A stretch of 16,962 nt of DNA from NCBI GenBank assembly GCA_016710585.1, contig JADJVN010000032.1:1-16962 (forward strand), given 5' to 3'. The position numbers and the translations under genes are program-made. This DNA is from Saprospiraceae bacterium (GTDB lineage: Bacteria > Bacteroidota > Bacteroidia > Chitinophagales > Saprospiraceae). The notes beneath the pieces are model-generated. The model saw only the letters and a program-made list of their open reading frames with translations, made no database searches and was not told the origin of the DNA. Of this stretch, positions 1-8,255 are shown one piece after another. The stretch's first letter is position 1. The number at the start of each line of letters is the position of its first letter.

Positions 1-917
1 TTTTAAATGCTAATATTATTTTTTAATCAGCGGGTACGGCCTGATTGGATCCCAATACAAAAATTCCGAAGCCAATGCAGCTGCAAGTGGTATTTCAATT
101 CGCAAAATAGAAAACAATACAACGGTTGCAGGAAATTGATTATCAGAATGCATGGCTTATTTCCAATAACATTATTTATAAAAACGGAGGTGTAGGTCTA
201 GAAATTTATGAAACCAATAATGTAGATATCATCAATAATACAACATTCAAGAACAACCGAAATGATGCGGTAAAATGTGGAGAAATTGTTTTGCAGAGTG
301 CCAAGAATGTTTCTGTTTATAATAATATTTTTTACGCCAATCATTTAAAGCCCGAAGTCGATTGGACAATCCGGAAACGTGCAGTTTTAAAACAATTTGT
401 ATTGGGATTTAATACTTTGTCAACAGGTACCGTGGATATTCAAGTTGATCCATTATTTCAAAGAGCAAATGCTTTTGAAAATATTATGGATTTTTCATTG
501 CGACCAAAAAGCCCGCCATTAATGCGGGTATCACGAAAACTACCGGCCTATGATTTTTAGGCAACGTAAGAAAAATTGGGTCCATCGGTAGATCTTTCGG
601 CGCCACAGAATATGCTGACCTAAATTAAAACCAAAAGAATACAAGGCCAAGTAAAGCAGATGAAAAACCATCAAATTGTTTTTGGCAATCTTCCTATTCC
701 ATTAAATCTGCACAATACATAGTTAATAACACGAGAGGAAGAATATTCTCCTGCAGAATGTATGATTGCAGAGGTAAAACTAATTAAAGAAATGATACAG
801 CAGGAAGAAAGTATGCTGGGACTTGAGTTGCTGTATGTTCACATATCCCAGCGGCATCTATTATTTTATTGCTTTTCAGAAAAGAACATCTATTTAGTAA
901 GATACGCCATGAATTAG
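1..917 (+). pseudogene. Right-handed beta-helix protein with T9SS C-terminal sorting domain, 5' cut by window edge, frameshifted
   Basis: Likely a secreted or surface parallel beta-helix protein; substrate unknown. Positions 29-118 read SGYGLIGSQYKNSEANAA and end in ENNTTVAGN, then the frame shifts. Positions about 126-560 give short repeated coils rich in Asn and hydrophobics (NNIIYKN, IINNTTFKNN, VSVYNNIFYANH), the signature of pectate-lyase-like helices, closing with DFSLRPKSP. After another shift, IGPSVD and GATEYAD-like residues near 575-620 match the usual end of such domains. A T9SS type A domain follows in mixed frames at about 745-917: MYDCRGK, LIKEMIQQEESM, PSGIYYFIAF, then KNIYLVRYAMN and a stop at 915-917. 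At least four frame changes are needed. The 5' end lies outside the window. Family assignment is fairly sure; exact function is unknown. The next gene (RNase R) is convergent. Confidence 0.68.
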
Positions 918-1173
918 ATTTTGTCTTACATTTAACTATAATGATTAAGCGACCTTTTAACTTAAGGGGTTATTAAATTTTATTTTAATAAATAGGATCG
1001 ATAAAATATAATTACACATACGCTTTATTTTCCAATTAGATTATTGTATATATATTAATAAAGTAATTTGATATTTTTAGAACTGTAACTTTTTTTCCCA
1101 ATACAAGAAGAAAATTTATTCATTTATTAAGTAGGTCCGCACTATAAATTCAAAATGGAAAATATTAATAAGT
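918..1173. other. AT-rich intergenic spacer after the beta-helix gene
   Basis: No credible reading frame on either strand. It separates the end of the beta-helix gene from repeat copy 1. Around 972-993 there is a weak A/T-only inverted repeat (ttattaa / ttaataa) that could help end transcription but is not convincing. Otherwise I see nothing in it. Confidence 0.45.
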
Positions 1174-1475
1174 AGTAATAGAAATTTTGAACGGCCTTAA
1201 GATGAACGAGTCAAATGACATAGAAATGTCATTTGATGAAGTGAACATAAATAATTAGCGGAGTCTGCAGCTAATTATTTAGGTTAGTTGATAGTTACTA
1301 TTAAAATTAAATAAAAATTCAAAACTGTTTGAGCTCAACATAATGAAAAAAATAAAAAACAGGAATGCAAGCTGAGTAAGTGTTAGGCTAAGAAAAAGGA
1401 AGAAAGTCCAAGGCGAGTTTTTTGAATTTAGGTTTCATGAAATCATTTTAGGCTTAGACCTTACAGCCCCAACAT

Positions 1476-1499
1476 GCCTGCCTGGCTAGTCAGGCAGGC
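1476..1499. repeat. Perfect GC-rich palindrome inside repeat copy 1
   Basis: gcctgcctg (1476-1484) and caggcaggc (1491-1499) are exact reverse complements around the 6-base loop gctagt. It is much more GC-rich than its surroundings. It lies within a segment missing from copy 2, where ttacag is followed directly by tctagaattt. This looks like a small palindromic insertion into an older repeat. Confidence 0.7.
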
Positions 1500-1509
1500 T
1501 AGAATTTTG

Positions 1510-1533
1510 GTTCTTTTTTTCATGAAAAAGAAC
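1510..1533. terminator. Hairpin at the right part of repeat copy 1, possible bidirectional terminator
   Basis: gttcttttt (1510-1518) pairs with aaaaagaac (1525-1533) around ttcatg. T-rich and A-rich flanks on either side would give U-runs on both strands. Minus-strand transcription leaving RNase R would meet it about 105-130 bases after the gene. The same hairpin occurs in copy 2 at 8120-8145. The stem is A/T-rich, so termination strength is uncertain. Confidence 0.4.
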
Positions 1534-1636
1534 AAAAAGATTTTAATTAGAAAGAAAATTATTATTTTAAATTAAAGTCAAGCAAATAAAATATATTTTC
1601 TTGCCGCTTTTCTATTTTCTATAGGACCGGAAATTC

Positions 1637-3845
1637 TTAAAACTTAATTTTTCTTAAAGTATCAATTAAAAATTTTAAATAAAATCTCATCAATAACTTC
1701 TCTGCAAATTCAACACCCAATTCCCTGATCATCAAGATTAGCAGAAATAATTTTGAGATTAATTGTTCACCAACTTTCCATACCTTATCAGACACCGATG
1801 ATGATGCAGATAATCTATTCCGATTAACGATAATATTATCAAAGAACACCTGTAAAAAAGATAGTATACAGCTTCACATTTCCGGAATCTATTAATTTGG
1901 GTCATATAATCCACGATCATTCATACCAGTTATACGTCCTACAAATTCTTTCCGATTTGGTCATTCATGTACAGGACTTGAAAGTATTTGGTCGATTCAC
2001 GTTCCGGCCTCCATGGCTTTGCGTTCTTGTGCAGAAATATACATGTATTTGAGATTCAACAGCATCTAGTCTAAACCGTTTTTCATGGGTCAAGTTTTCA
2101 AACAATATGCGATGAACCATTAAATCAGCATACCTTCTTATGGGTGAGGTAAATGGGCATAACATTCAAAAGCCAATCCATAATGACCTACATTTTCTGG
2201 ACTATAAGCTGCTTTTGCCATGGTGCGAATAGCGAGAGGTTGAAGTATTTTAAATCATCATTCTCCTGAATTAATTGTGCCAAATGATTCAGTGATTTGA
2301 AATTAATTTGGGCGTAGTCAAATTAATTTTACAATTACCCATCTCTGGCGAACAGCATGAACTCCTCAAGTTTATCCATGTCTGGTACATCATGGATCCG
2401 ATATATCAAATGGAATCGGTAAAGCTTTATTTTTCATCGCCATAAACTATGCAACATATTTGTTGGCGAGCAACATAAATTCTTCAATCAACATATGCGC
2501 TTCTAACCGCTGTTTCAAAATTAAGGATTCCGGCATCTCTATAGGATTAATAGCTTAAATCGACTTTCGGATTCAAAACGTATTATTGCGCCATGTTGTA
2601 GTCTTAATTTTGCGTATGGTTTGGTGATCGATTTTACTCTTTGATTAATCTCTTGAGCAAAGTCACTTTCTTTTCGATCTAATATTTCTTGAACTTCTTC
2701 AAAGAATCTCTGATTAGAATGAATCATAGTTCTTCCGATCCAATGATGAACGAGATTTCAAATTGTTCATCAAAAGTAAACACAACGGAGAAGGTTAATT
2801 TATCTTCATTTGGTCCAATGAACACAATTCATTGAAAGACGTTCCGGTAGCATAGGTAATACACGATCTACCAAATAAACAGAATTACCTCTTTTCAAAG
2901 TTCTCTTATCCAAAGCACTATCTGGTTTTTACATAATAACTGACATCAGCAATATGCACCCCAATTTCCAATTGACCCTTGTCATTGATTTGATAAGAAA
3001 ATGGCATCATCAAAATCTTTTGCATCGATTGGATCTATAGTAAAAGTAGTAATATCTCTAAAATCCCTACGCTGATCTAAATCTGAAACACTGTTTTGGA
3101 TCGATTCACTTTCCTGAACCACAGAAGCTGGAAAAGCTAAAGAAAATCCTGCTTTAGCTATTATGGTTTCCATCTCCATGTCAATAGTCTTATTTTTACC
3201 AAGGTTCTTAATAACCTTGCAAGACATGCGGTCATTAGGTTTTTCTTTCCACTTAGTGATTTCTATAACCAAGCGATCATAATCTTCTAAATTCTTGATA
3301 TCTTCACGATATAATGGAATTTCAATAGACTGATTACCTAGAGTAATAATCACGACGGACTCATTCTTAAATGCTCTGTACAGGCCGACAAATTGACTCT
3401 TGGAACGCTGCAATACTTTGACAACGATGCCTTCGGGTTTACCCAAATACATTCGGGCTAATTTGACTTGCACAAAATCTCCATCCTGAGCACTACCTAA
3501 ATTCTTTTGGCTTACAAAAATATCTCTTGTCAGGCCTTTGCATAGCACATATCCAAAGCCTGCTCGTGCTACATCCACAACACCCTGATATAAATGTTCA
3601 TTGGAAACAATTGATGTAGCGTCAGTACCATTGAGTATCCATTTTCCTGCTGAAAATTTCCGGATTAACTTTTTCTCTTCCAGTCGTTCTAACGCTGCTT
3701 CCAGTGCACTTTGTTTCTTTAAATTTAAGCGCCTGAGTATCGCATTAATTCCAACCGCTTTACCGGAGTTTTCTTCAAAAAAACGCAGTATGAATTGGTC
3801 TTTAATCGGTTCAGAGGGGCTTTCGTGCTTTCTTTTCTTTTTCAT
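1637..3845 (-). pseudogene. rnr: Ribonuclease R (3'-5' exoribonuclease), C-terminal half frameshifted
   Basis: RNase R degrades structured RNA 3' to 5' in the cytoplasm. The first 287 residues (3845 down to 2985) are intact. They comprise a winged-helix-like N-terminus (about 12-70), cold-shock/OB segments, and the start of the RNB catalytic domain with TIDPIDAKDFDDA at 269-281, where D271, D277, D279 and D280 match the family's metal-binding aspartates. After a frame break near 2985 the protein continues in changing frames: QLEIGVHIADVSYYVK, GNSVYLVDRVLPMLPERLS, LKQRLEAHMLIEEFMLLANK, TSPIRRYADLMVHR (about 2108-2150), and an S1-like tail with FVGRITGMNDRGLYVQ. It ends at about 1662 or 1637 depending on the last frame. 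Total span fits a ~720-residue enzyme, so no large piece is missing; the faults are small indels. The start at 3845 has basic MKKKRKHESPS typical of the family. Confidence 0.9.
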
Positions 3846-4351
3846 ATTGTTATACTAACGCAGTTTTGAGTCTAAAAGTTATTTTATTATGAGACTTAGG
3901 TTTAGAATATATTAAGTCCAATTACAATTAAAACGAAAGCAAAAGGGTAGCTTGTTGGTATGCCATCAAAATTTATGAAACAATTAAGGAAATTCGATAG
4001 ATGTTGCCTTGGATAGGGCAAATGTAAGGTTTAGAATTAGTTGATTCAGTATTTTACCAGATCAAGTATGTAAAGGTTTATAAAATCCTCCTAAAACATC
4101 CAACTGGCATATATTAATAATATTGCAACAAGACGAGGTACCAAGCGAAGATAAAATTATATACTTAATGAATGGTTACATTATATTTATGGTCTGGAAT
4201 AACTCGCCTGGCAAGAACATTTAAGCCTACTTATTGATAAGTATTATGACAATCTACAGTCTATTTTGAATATCTAAATCCTAAAACTAATCTATTAGTT
4301 TTATAATTTTTATAGTCAGATTTACTTATTCATTATTTCACAAGATAAAAA
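3846..4351. other. Intergenic region upstream of RNase R and downstream of the tandem T9SS genes
   Basis: About 500 bases with no persuasive coding frame on either strand. It must hold the rnr promoter (minus strand), but I see no clear Bacteroidota -7 box (TAnnTTTG) close to 3845. Its right end (about 4303-4351) resembles the sequence just after the second tandem gene (about 5869-5928), so the tandem duplication includes a little 3' flank. Confidence 0.45.
4283..4302 (-). terminator. Inverted repeat downstream of the first tandem T9SS gene, possible terminator
   Basis: aaaactaat (4283-4291) and attagtttt (4294-4302) are exact reverse complements separated by two bases, so the real loop would be about four to six bases. 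On the minus strand it falls about 50 bases past the stop at 4352, and the stem's 3' arm ends in TTTT. It is A/T-rich and may be weak. Confidence 0.3.
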
Positions 4352-5779
4352 TTAATTTATGACTAATTTTCCACTATTTTTATAAAACTTATCAGTTGAT
4401 AAAAATTTATATAAATAGGCACCTCTTGGCCAATTCTTAATAGACACTATATGTTCTATTTGTCCGGCATTTAGTTCAATTTTTTCAATTTCTTTACCAG
4501 AGACATCAAAAAAACTTAAAGATCCAGTGTGCTTACTTTCAGAAAATTTAATTTTTATAAAATCATGTGCTGGATTTGGATAAATAGATATCCATTGGTC
4601 TTTAATCGGAATTTCATGCGTAAAATTAATAACACCATTCTTATCAAATTTAATCAAGAAGGCATCACGATTAAAATTTCCCATGCTGGTGTCTTGTTTA
4701 GTACCATAAGCTATGCATCCGCCATCACTTGTTGCAACGATGCCGGTCATAAAATAATAGGCATCACCACCGTAGTATTTCTCCCATCCAACGTTTAACA
4801 TACTATCAGTTTTCACAATTAAAAACCAAGAAGGAGTATATCCATATGGGTATGAATAGACAGAAAAATTAGAAGTGCCACCAAAATAAAATCCATTGTT
4901 TGTAGGTGCAATACTTTGCACTCTAGCAGGAATTTCTACGGTATCTCCGGATCTACCAAATGTTAAGTTCTTCATTATAGAAAAATCACTATTTAATATA
5001 CATATTCCAAATTGTGTTGTATCACGATTATCATGAATATTAATATCAATGATTTGCCCACCAGTATTCAAGTAACTATTTCTATTCCCTAAAGGCAAGA
5101 TATCTCCTACATATTTTCCATATTTCGTACTTATAAAATTTTCAACAAGAGAGTCTAGAGTTAAGTTCATCAAATCAATTTCTTCAAGTCCTTTAATTAT
5201 TATCTTTGTAGAATCTAGATTTAGTTTCAAATCTGAAGGACCGGCTCTTAATACTCTGCTAAACGTTAGCTCGTTATTGTTTCTATAGATTTTAACAAGC
5301 CTTGGTAACTGGTTTTGAATATCCCAAATTGCAAATAGATAAGCTGAGTCACCTAAATTAAGAATATCGTTGGCAGTTATATCAATTCTCACATTGATGG
5401 GATACTCCTTTATCTTGCCGTCAGTTAGTGAAATCTCATAGAATCGATTTGTACTTTTATCTTCCTCAAGACCAAGTATAGTCAAGAAATTTGAATCTTT
5501 AACACTTGTAAAATACTCTGATCGACTATAACGGGAAAGTTCATAAATGGATTCATCTATCCAAATGCCAGCTTTTGATAGTTTAGTTAATTTGCAATGA
5601 GCGCTGTCTCTAATAATATTATATTCATTACTAGTTATTAAATAGTGATCCGGATATTCAAGAAAAGAAATAATCCCCCAGCTATCTGATTCTGCTAGGG
5701 GATTATAGATAAAACTTTGGCTATGAACTATATTAGTATTTAAGATACAAATAATAATAATTAAGTTTAAATATTGCAT
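4352..5779 (-). CDS. T9SS type A sorting-domain protein, tandem paralogue 1 (475 aa)
   Basis: Predicted secreted protein exported by Sec and then the type IX system; its function is unknown. I chose the start at 5779 (MQYLNLIIIICILNTNIVHS) because it gives a clean signal peptide and matches the paralogue's start; an in-frame ATG at 5839 would add 20 residues that are really the tail of a duplicated neighbouring gene. Residues 1-21 are the signal peptide. About 25-280 are a beta-rich region with many Asp/Ser turns. About 274-392 hold the most conserved block (IPARVQSIAPTNNGFYFGGT, SDGGCIAYGT, RDAFLIKFDKNG). About 396-475 are the sorting domain: ISIYPNPAHDFIKIKF, FFDVSGKEIEKIEL, WPRGAYLYKF, KNSGKLVIN. 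The neighbour at 5929-7355 is a same-length paralogue with a 1577-base period. The reading frame is uninterrupted, unusually clean for this window. Confidence 0.88.
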   Translation of the reverse strand: MQYLNLIIIICILNTNIVHSQSFIYNPLAESDSWGIISFLEYPDHYLITSNEYNIIRDSAHCKLTKLSKAGIWIDESIYELSRYSRSEYFTSVKDSNFLTILGLEEDKSTNRFYEISLTDGKIKEYPINVRIDITANDILNLGDSAYLFAIWDIQNQLPRLVKIYRNNNELTFSRVLRAGPSDLKLNLDSTKIIIKGLEEIDLMNLTLDSLVENFISTKYGKYVGDILPLGNRNSYLNTGGQIIDINIHDNRDTTQFGICILNSDFSIMKNLTFGRSGDTVEIPARVQSIAPTNNGFYFGGTSNFSVYSYPYGYTPSWFLIVKTDSMLNVGWEKYYGGDAYYFMTGIVATSDGGCIAYGTKQDTSMGNFNRDAFLIKFDKNGVINFTHEIPIKDQWISIYPNPAHDFIKIKFSESKHTGSLSFFDVSGKEIEKIELNAGQIEHIVSIKNWPRGAYLYKFLSTDKFYKNSGKLVIN

Positions 5780-5798
5780 TACTATTTTTCTATAGTTA

Positions 5799-5849
5799 TC
5801 ATGAAAAATTGGCAATTGCAGAGGGTGCGTCGTGATCATATTGTGATTT
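5799..5849 (-). pseudogene. Fossil 3' tail of the gene at 7365-7790, carried along by tandem duplication
   Basis: Read on the minus strand this gives KSQYDHDAPSAIANFS and a TGA stop at 5799-5801. The gene upstream of the second paralogue ends KTRFAPDVPAAIANFS followed by CEL and a stop. The two tails align residue for residue over 16 positions, and 22 bases are identical (5800-5821 and 7375-7396). No coding sequence continues further upstream here, so only the last ~17 codons were retained. It marks one edge of the duplicated unit. Confidence 0.6.
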
Positions 5850-5928
5850 TATTTTAGCTGTACAATAGTTTATAATTTTTTAATTTTAATAAGCAAATTG
5901 ACTTATCGGCTATTTCGTATGATAAAAA

Positions 5929-7355
5929 TTAGTTTATGACTAATTTACCACTATTTTTATAAACCTTATCATATGATACAAAACTATAAAAATAGATATC
6001 CTTAGGCCAGTTCTTTACTGAAAGTAAAAGTTCATCTGGCTCATCATTTAATTCAACTTTTTCAATTTCTTTTCCAGAGACATCAAAAAACTTATAGAAC
6101 CTGGGTGTTTGCTTTCTAAAAATCTAATTTTTATAAAATCATGTGCTGGATTGGGATAAATAGATATCCATTGTTCTTTAATCGGAATTTCATGTGTAAA
6201 ATTAATAACGCCATCCTTATCAAATTTAATCAAGAAGGCATCTCGATTAAAATTTCCCATGCTGGTGTCTTGTTTTGTACCATAAGCTATGCATCCACCA
6301 TCACTTGTTGCAACGATGCCGGTCATAAAATAATAGGCATCTCCACCGTAGTATTTCTCCCATTCAACGTTTAACATACTATCAGTTTTCAAAATCAAAA
6401 ACCAAGAAGGAGTATATCCATATGGGTAAGTATAGACTGAAAAATTAGAAGTTCCACCAAAATAAAATCCATTGTTTGTAGGTGCAATACTTTGCACTCT
6501 GGCAGGAATTTCTATTGTATCACCTGATTTTCCTAAAGTCAAGTTCTTAAGTAAATTAAATTCAGGATTAAATATGCTTATTCCAAATTGTATGGTATCT
6601 CTACCATCTCCAAAATTAAAATCTAAAGGTTGACCACCTGTATTCAAATATATATTTCTATTCTTCAAAGGAAAGATATTGCCTGAAAACGTTCCAAATT
6701 TGGTGTCGCCAATATTTTTTAAAATTGCATCCAAGTTTAAATTCATCACGTCTAAGTCATATCCTCCCCTAATAATGATTGAACTGGAATCTAAATTATA
6801 CTGAACACATAAAGGCGCTGCATTTAATACCCTGCTGTATTTAATTGCACCTGAATACTTGTTTAAACTTACTAACCTTGGCAATTGCCTATTTAAGTCG
6901 TGGATGGCAAAGAGGTAATTAGAATCATTATTGTTAATTATGTTGTTATAGGTAATGTCAATTCTTTGATTTAGATCAAATGACCTTATGTGGTGATTCG
7001 ATAAATTAATCTCATAAAACTTATTAATAGATTTATCTAGCTCAAGGGCAAGCATTGTTAGAAACATCGTATCGTTTATCTTAGTAAAATATTCTGATCT
7101 TGAAAATCGAGAATATGAATATATTGATTCAGCAATCCAATTGCCATTTTTTGAAAGTTTGGTTAATCTGCAAAGTACACTATCTGCGGAATGATTATAA
7201 TCACTACTTGTTATTAAATAATGATCTGGATATTCAAGCAAAGAAATAACCCCCCAGCTATCTGAATCGGCTAGGGGATTATATATAAAACTTTGGCTGT
7301 GAACTATATTAGTTTTTAAGATACAAATAATAATAATTAAATTTATATACTGCAT
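5929..7355 (-). CDS. T9SS type A sorting-domain protein, tandem paralogue 2, one frameshift near the C-terminus
   Basis: Paralogue of 4352-5779, aligning almost without gaps. MQYINLIIIICILKTNIVHS is the signal peptide (1-20). The region about 58-275 is clearly diverged from paralogue 1, while about 276-415 is nearly identical. The open frame from 7355 runs to 6048, but a one-base loss at 6087-6092 shifts it: the run has six A's here and seven in paralogue 1 (4507-4513). Restoring one base gives FFDVSGKEIEKVELN, VKNWPKDIYFYSFVS and KNSGKLVIN with a TAA at 5929-5931, an exact match to the paralogue's C-terminal sorting domain. Without that base the sorting signal is lost. The start is only 9 bases after the stop of the gene at 7365-7790, suggesting co-transcription. 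Function unknown; secretion by T9SS is inferred from the domain. Confidence 0.85.
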
Positions 7356-7396
7356 TAATTTTTATTATAATTCACATGAAAAATTGGCAATTGCAG
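5930..7396. repeat. Tandem duplication, second unit (first unit about 4353-5821)
   Basis: The two paralogues, the ~50 bases after their stops, and the 3' tail of the upstream gene recur with a period of 1577 bases at the 3' end and 1576 at the start codons; the one-base difference is the A-run indel. DNA identity is uneven: about 4600-4970 against 6180-6540 is nearly identical, the middle of the genes is much more diverged, and the signal-peptide end is similar again. Confidence 0.75.
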
Positions 7397-7790
7397 CTGG
7401 AACATCAGGAGCAAATCTTGTTTTCTTATCTCTATAAAATAATGTCATTGAATGACCTGCAGATCCAGGAATACGAATTAAAAACCAATCAGTAATCGCT
7501 ACCATTAAAAATGATTTTCAGTTGGATGATATTGTGGATGAATAGGATTCATAGTCCAAAAATTGCTGCAATTAAGATATTCATTGGGAACGCACAAAAA
7601 TAGAAAATTATTATTTCCATTAGCTTAGTATTCTAAATATTCTGTAACATTTTATACAGGAATGGGATTGTTTATATTATTAGCATTAAGTTGAAACTAA
7701 ATTGCAATTGGACAATTTTGTGCTCTAGGTATATGACTGTAATCAATTTAAATCAGAACTTCTTGCTCAATTCAAGAAAATAGGACCATT
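7365..7790 (-). pseudogene. Unrecognised protein gene, broken; upstream partner of the tandem T9SS pair
   Basis: I do not recognise the family. The last 45 codons are open and protein-like: VAITDWFLIRIPGSAGHSMT, LFYRDKKTRFAPDVPAAIAN, then FSCEL and TAA at 7365-7367. Upstream, after one frame change near 7506, a second stretch (about 7515-7735) reads PRAQNCPIAI, FQLNANNINNPIPV, NVTEYLEY, ANGNNNFLFLCVPNEYLN, CSNFWTMNPIHPQYHPTENH in one frame but with three in-frame stops. That the last ~16 residues are conserved in the duplicated fossil at 5799-5849 supports a real coding origin. The 5' end is not clear and may run into repeat copy 2. The Asn/Cys/Pro-rich composition is compatible with an extracellular protein, but that is a guess. 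Confidence 0.45.
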
Positions 7791-7841
7791 CACGGAGTAA
7801 GTTTGCAAATTAAATTCGAGCTAAATTGTATATTCTTATGT

Positions 7842-8232
7842 AGTCATAGAAATTTGGATCGACCTTAAGATGAACGAGTCAAATGACATAGAAATGTCAT
7901 TTGATGAAGTGAACCTAAATAATTAGCGGAGGCCTCGCAGCTAATTATTTAGGTTAGTTGATAGTTAATATTAAAATTAAATAAAAATTCAAAACTGTAT
8001 GACTGAACGAACTTTGATTATTTATCAAAGTAATGAACGACAGTTCATTAAGCGAAGGAACATCGAAAGATGGTGGGTTGGATTTAAAAAAGCTTAGACC
8101 TTACAGTCTAGAATTTTTGGTTCTTTTTTTTCATGAAAAAAGAACAATAGGTTGTTAGGTAATACGAAAATTATTATTTTAATAAACTATCAAACCACCA
8201 AAATATTTTTTCAACAGCTTTTCTTGTTTGCG
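7842..8232. repeat. Structured intergenic repeat, copy 2 (direct repeat of 1174-1618)
   Basis: Same orientation as copy 1 and nearly identical over 7842-7998. Hairpins: 11-bp perfect stem 7879-7889 / 7894-7904; a 16-bp perfect stem aacctaaataattagc (7912-7927) / gctaattatttaggtt (7940-7955) with a 12-base loop, longer than its counterpart in copy 1; an 8-bp stem actttgat / atcaaagt (8011-8018 / 8024-8031); an 8-bp stem taatgaac / gttcatta (8031-8038 / 8043-8050); and the T/A hairpin 8120-8145. The third and fourth are unique to this copy. It lacks the GC-rich palindrome of copy 1. It lies just downstream (24 bases) of the minus-strand T9SS fragment ending at 8256, the same relative position copy 1 has after RNase R. 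Confidence 0.8.
8120..8145. terminator. Hairpin in repeat copy 2, possible bidirectional terminator
   Basis: gttctttttt (8120-8129) pairs with aaaaaagaac (8136-8145) around ttcatg. The stem and loop are the same as in copy 1 with one more A/T pair. It would be met about 110-135 bases after the minus-strand stop at 8256. Function as a terminator is inferred from shape and position only. Confidence 0.4.
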
Positions 8233-8255
8233 TAGGGTAAGGAATTATGAATTTA

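Larger units (their letters stand above)
1174..1618. repeat. Structured intergenic repeat, copy 1 (direct repeat of 7842-8232)
   Basis: About 445 bases that match 7842-8232 in the same orientation, with a constant offset of 6668 bases through the left part. The first ~155 bases are nearly identical to copy 2. The middle (about 1331-1450) has diverged. Similarity resumes at gcttagaccttacag (1452-1466) and runs to about 1618. Hairpins: a perfect 11-bp stem tcaaatgacat / atgtcatttga at 1211-1221 and 1226-1236 with a 4-base loop; a 12-bp stem taaataattagc / gctaattattta at 1248-1259 and 1270-1281; a 9-bp stem at 1476-1499 absent from copy 2; and a T/A stem at 1510-1533. No transposase or long ORF lies inside. 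It sits immediately downstream of the RNase R 3' end. It could be a MITE-like element, a REP-like repeat or a structured RNA; the sequence alone does not decide. Confidence 0.8.

Noticed and set aside
3601..3858. Plus-strand ORF antisense to the RNase R N-terminus
   Set aside because: The opposite strand encodes a clear RNase R domain; this translation resembles nothing.
4529..4798. Plus-strand ORF with a matching counterpart at 6141-6374
   Set aside because: Their similarity is simply the antisense of the most conserved block of the two tandem T9SS genes; no start signal or independent protein features.
1174..8232. The two direct repeats as ends of a composite transposon
   Set aside because: They enclose the housekeeping gene rnr, no transposase or target-site duplication is visible, and they look like dispersed intergenic elements instead.
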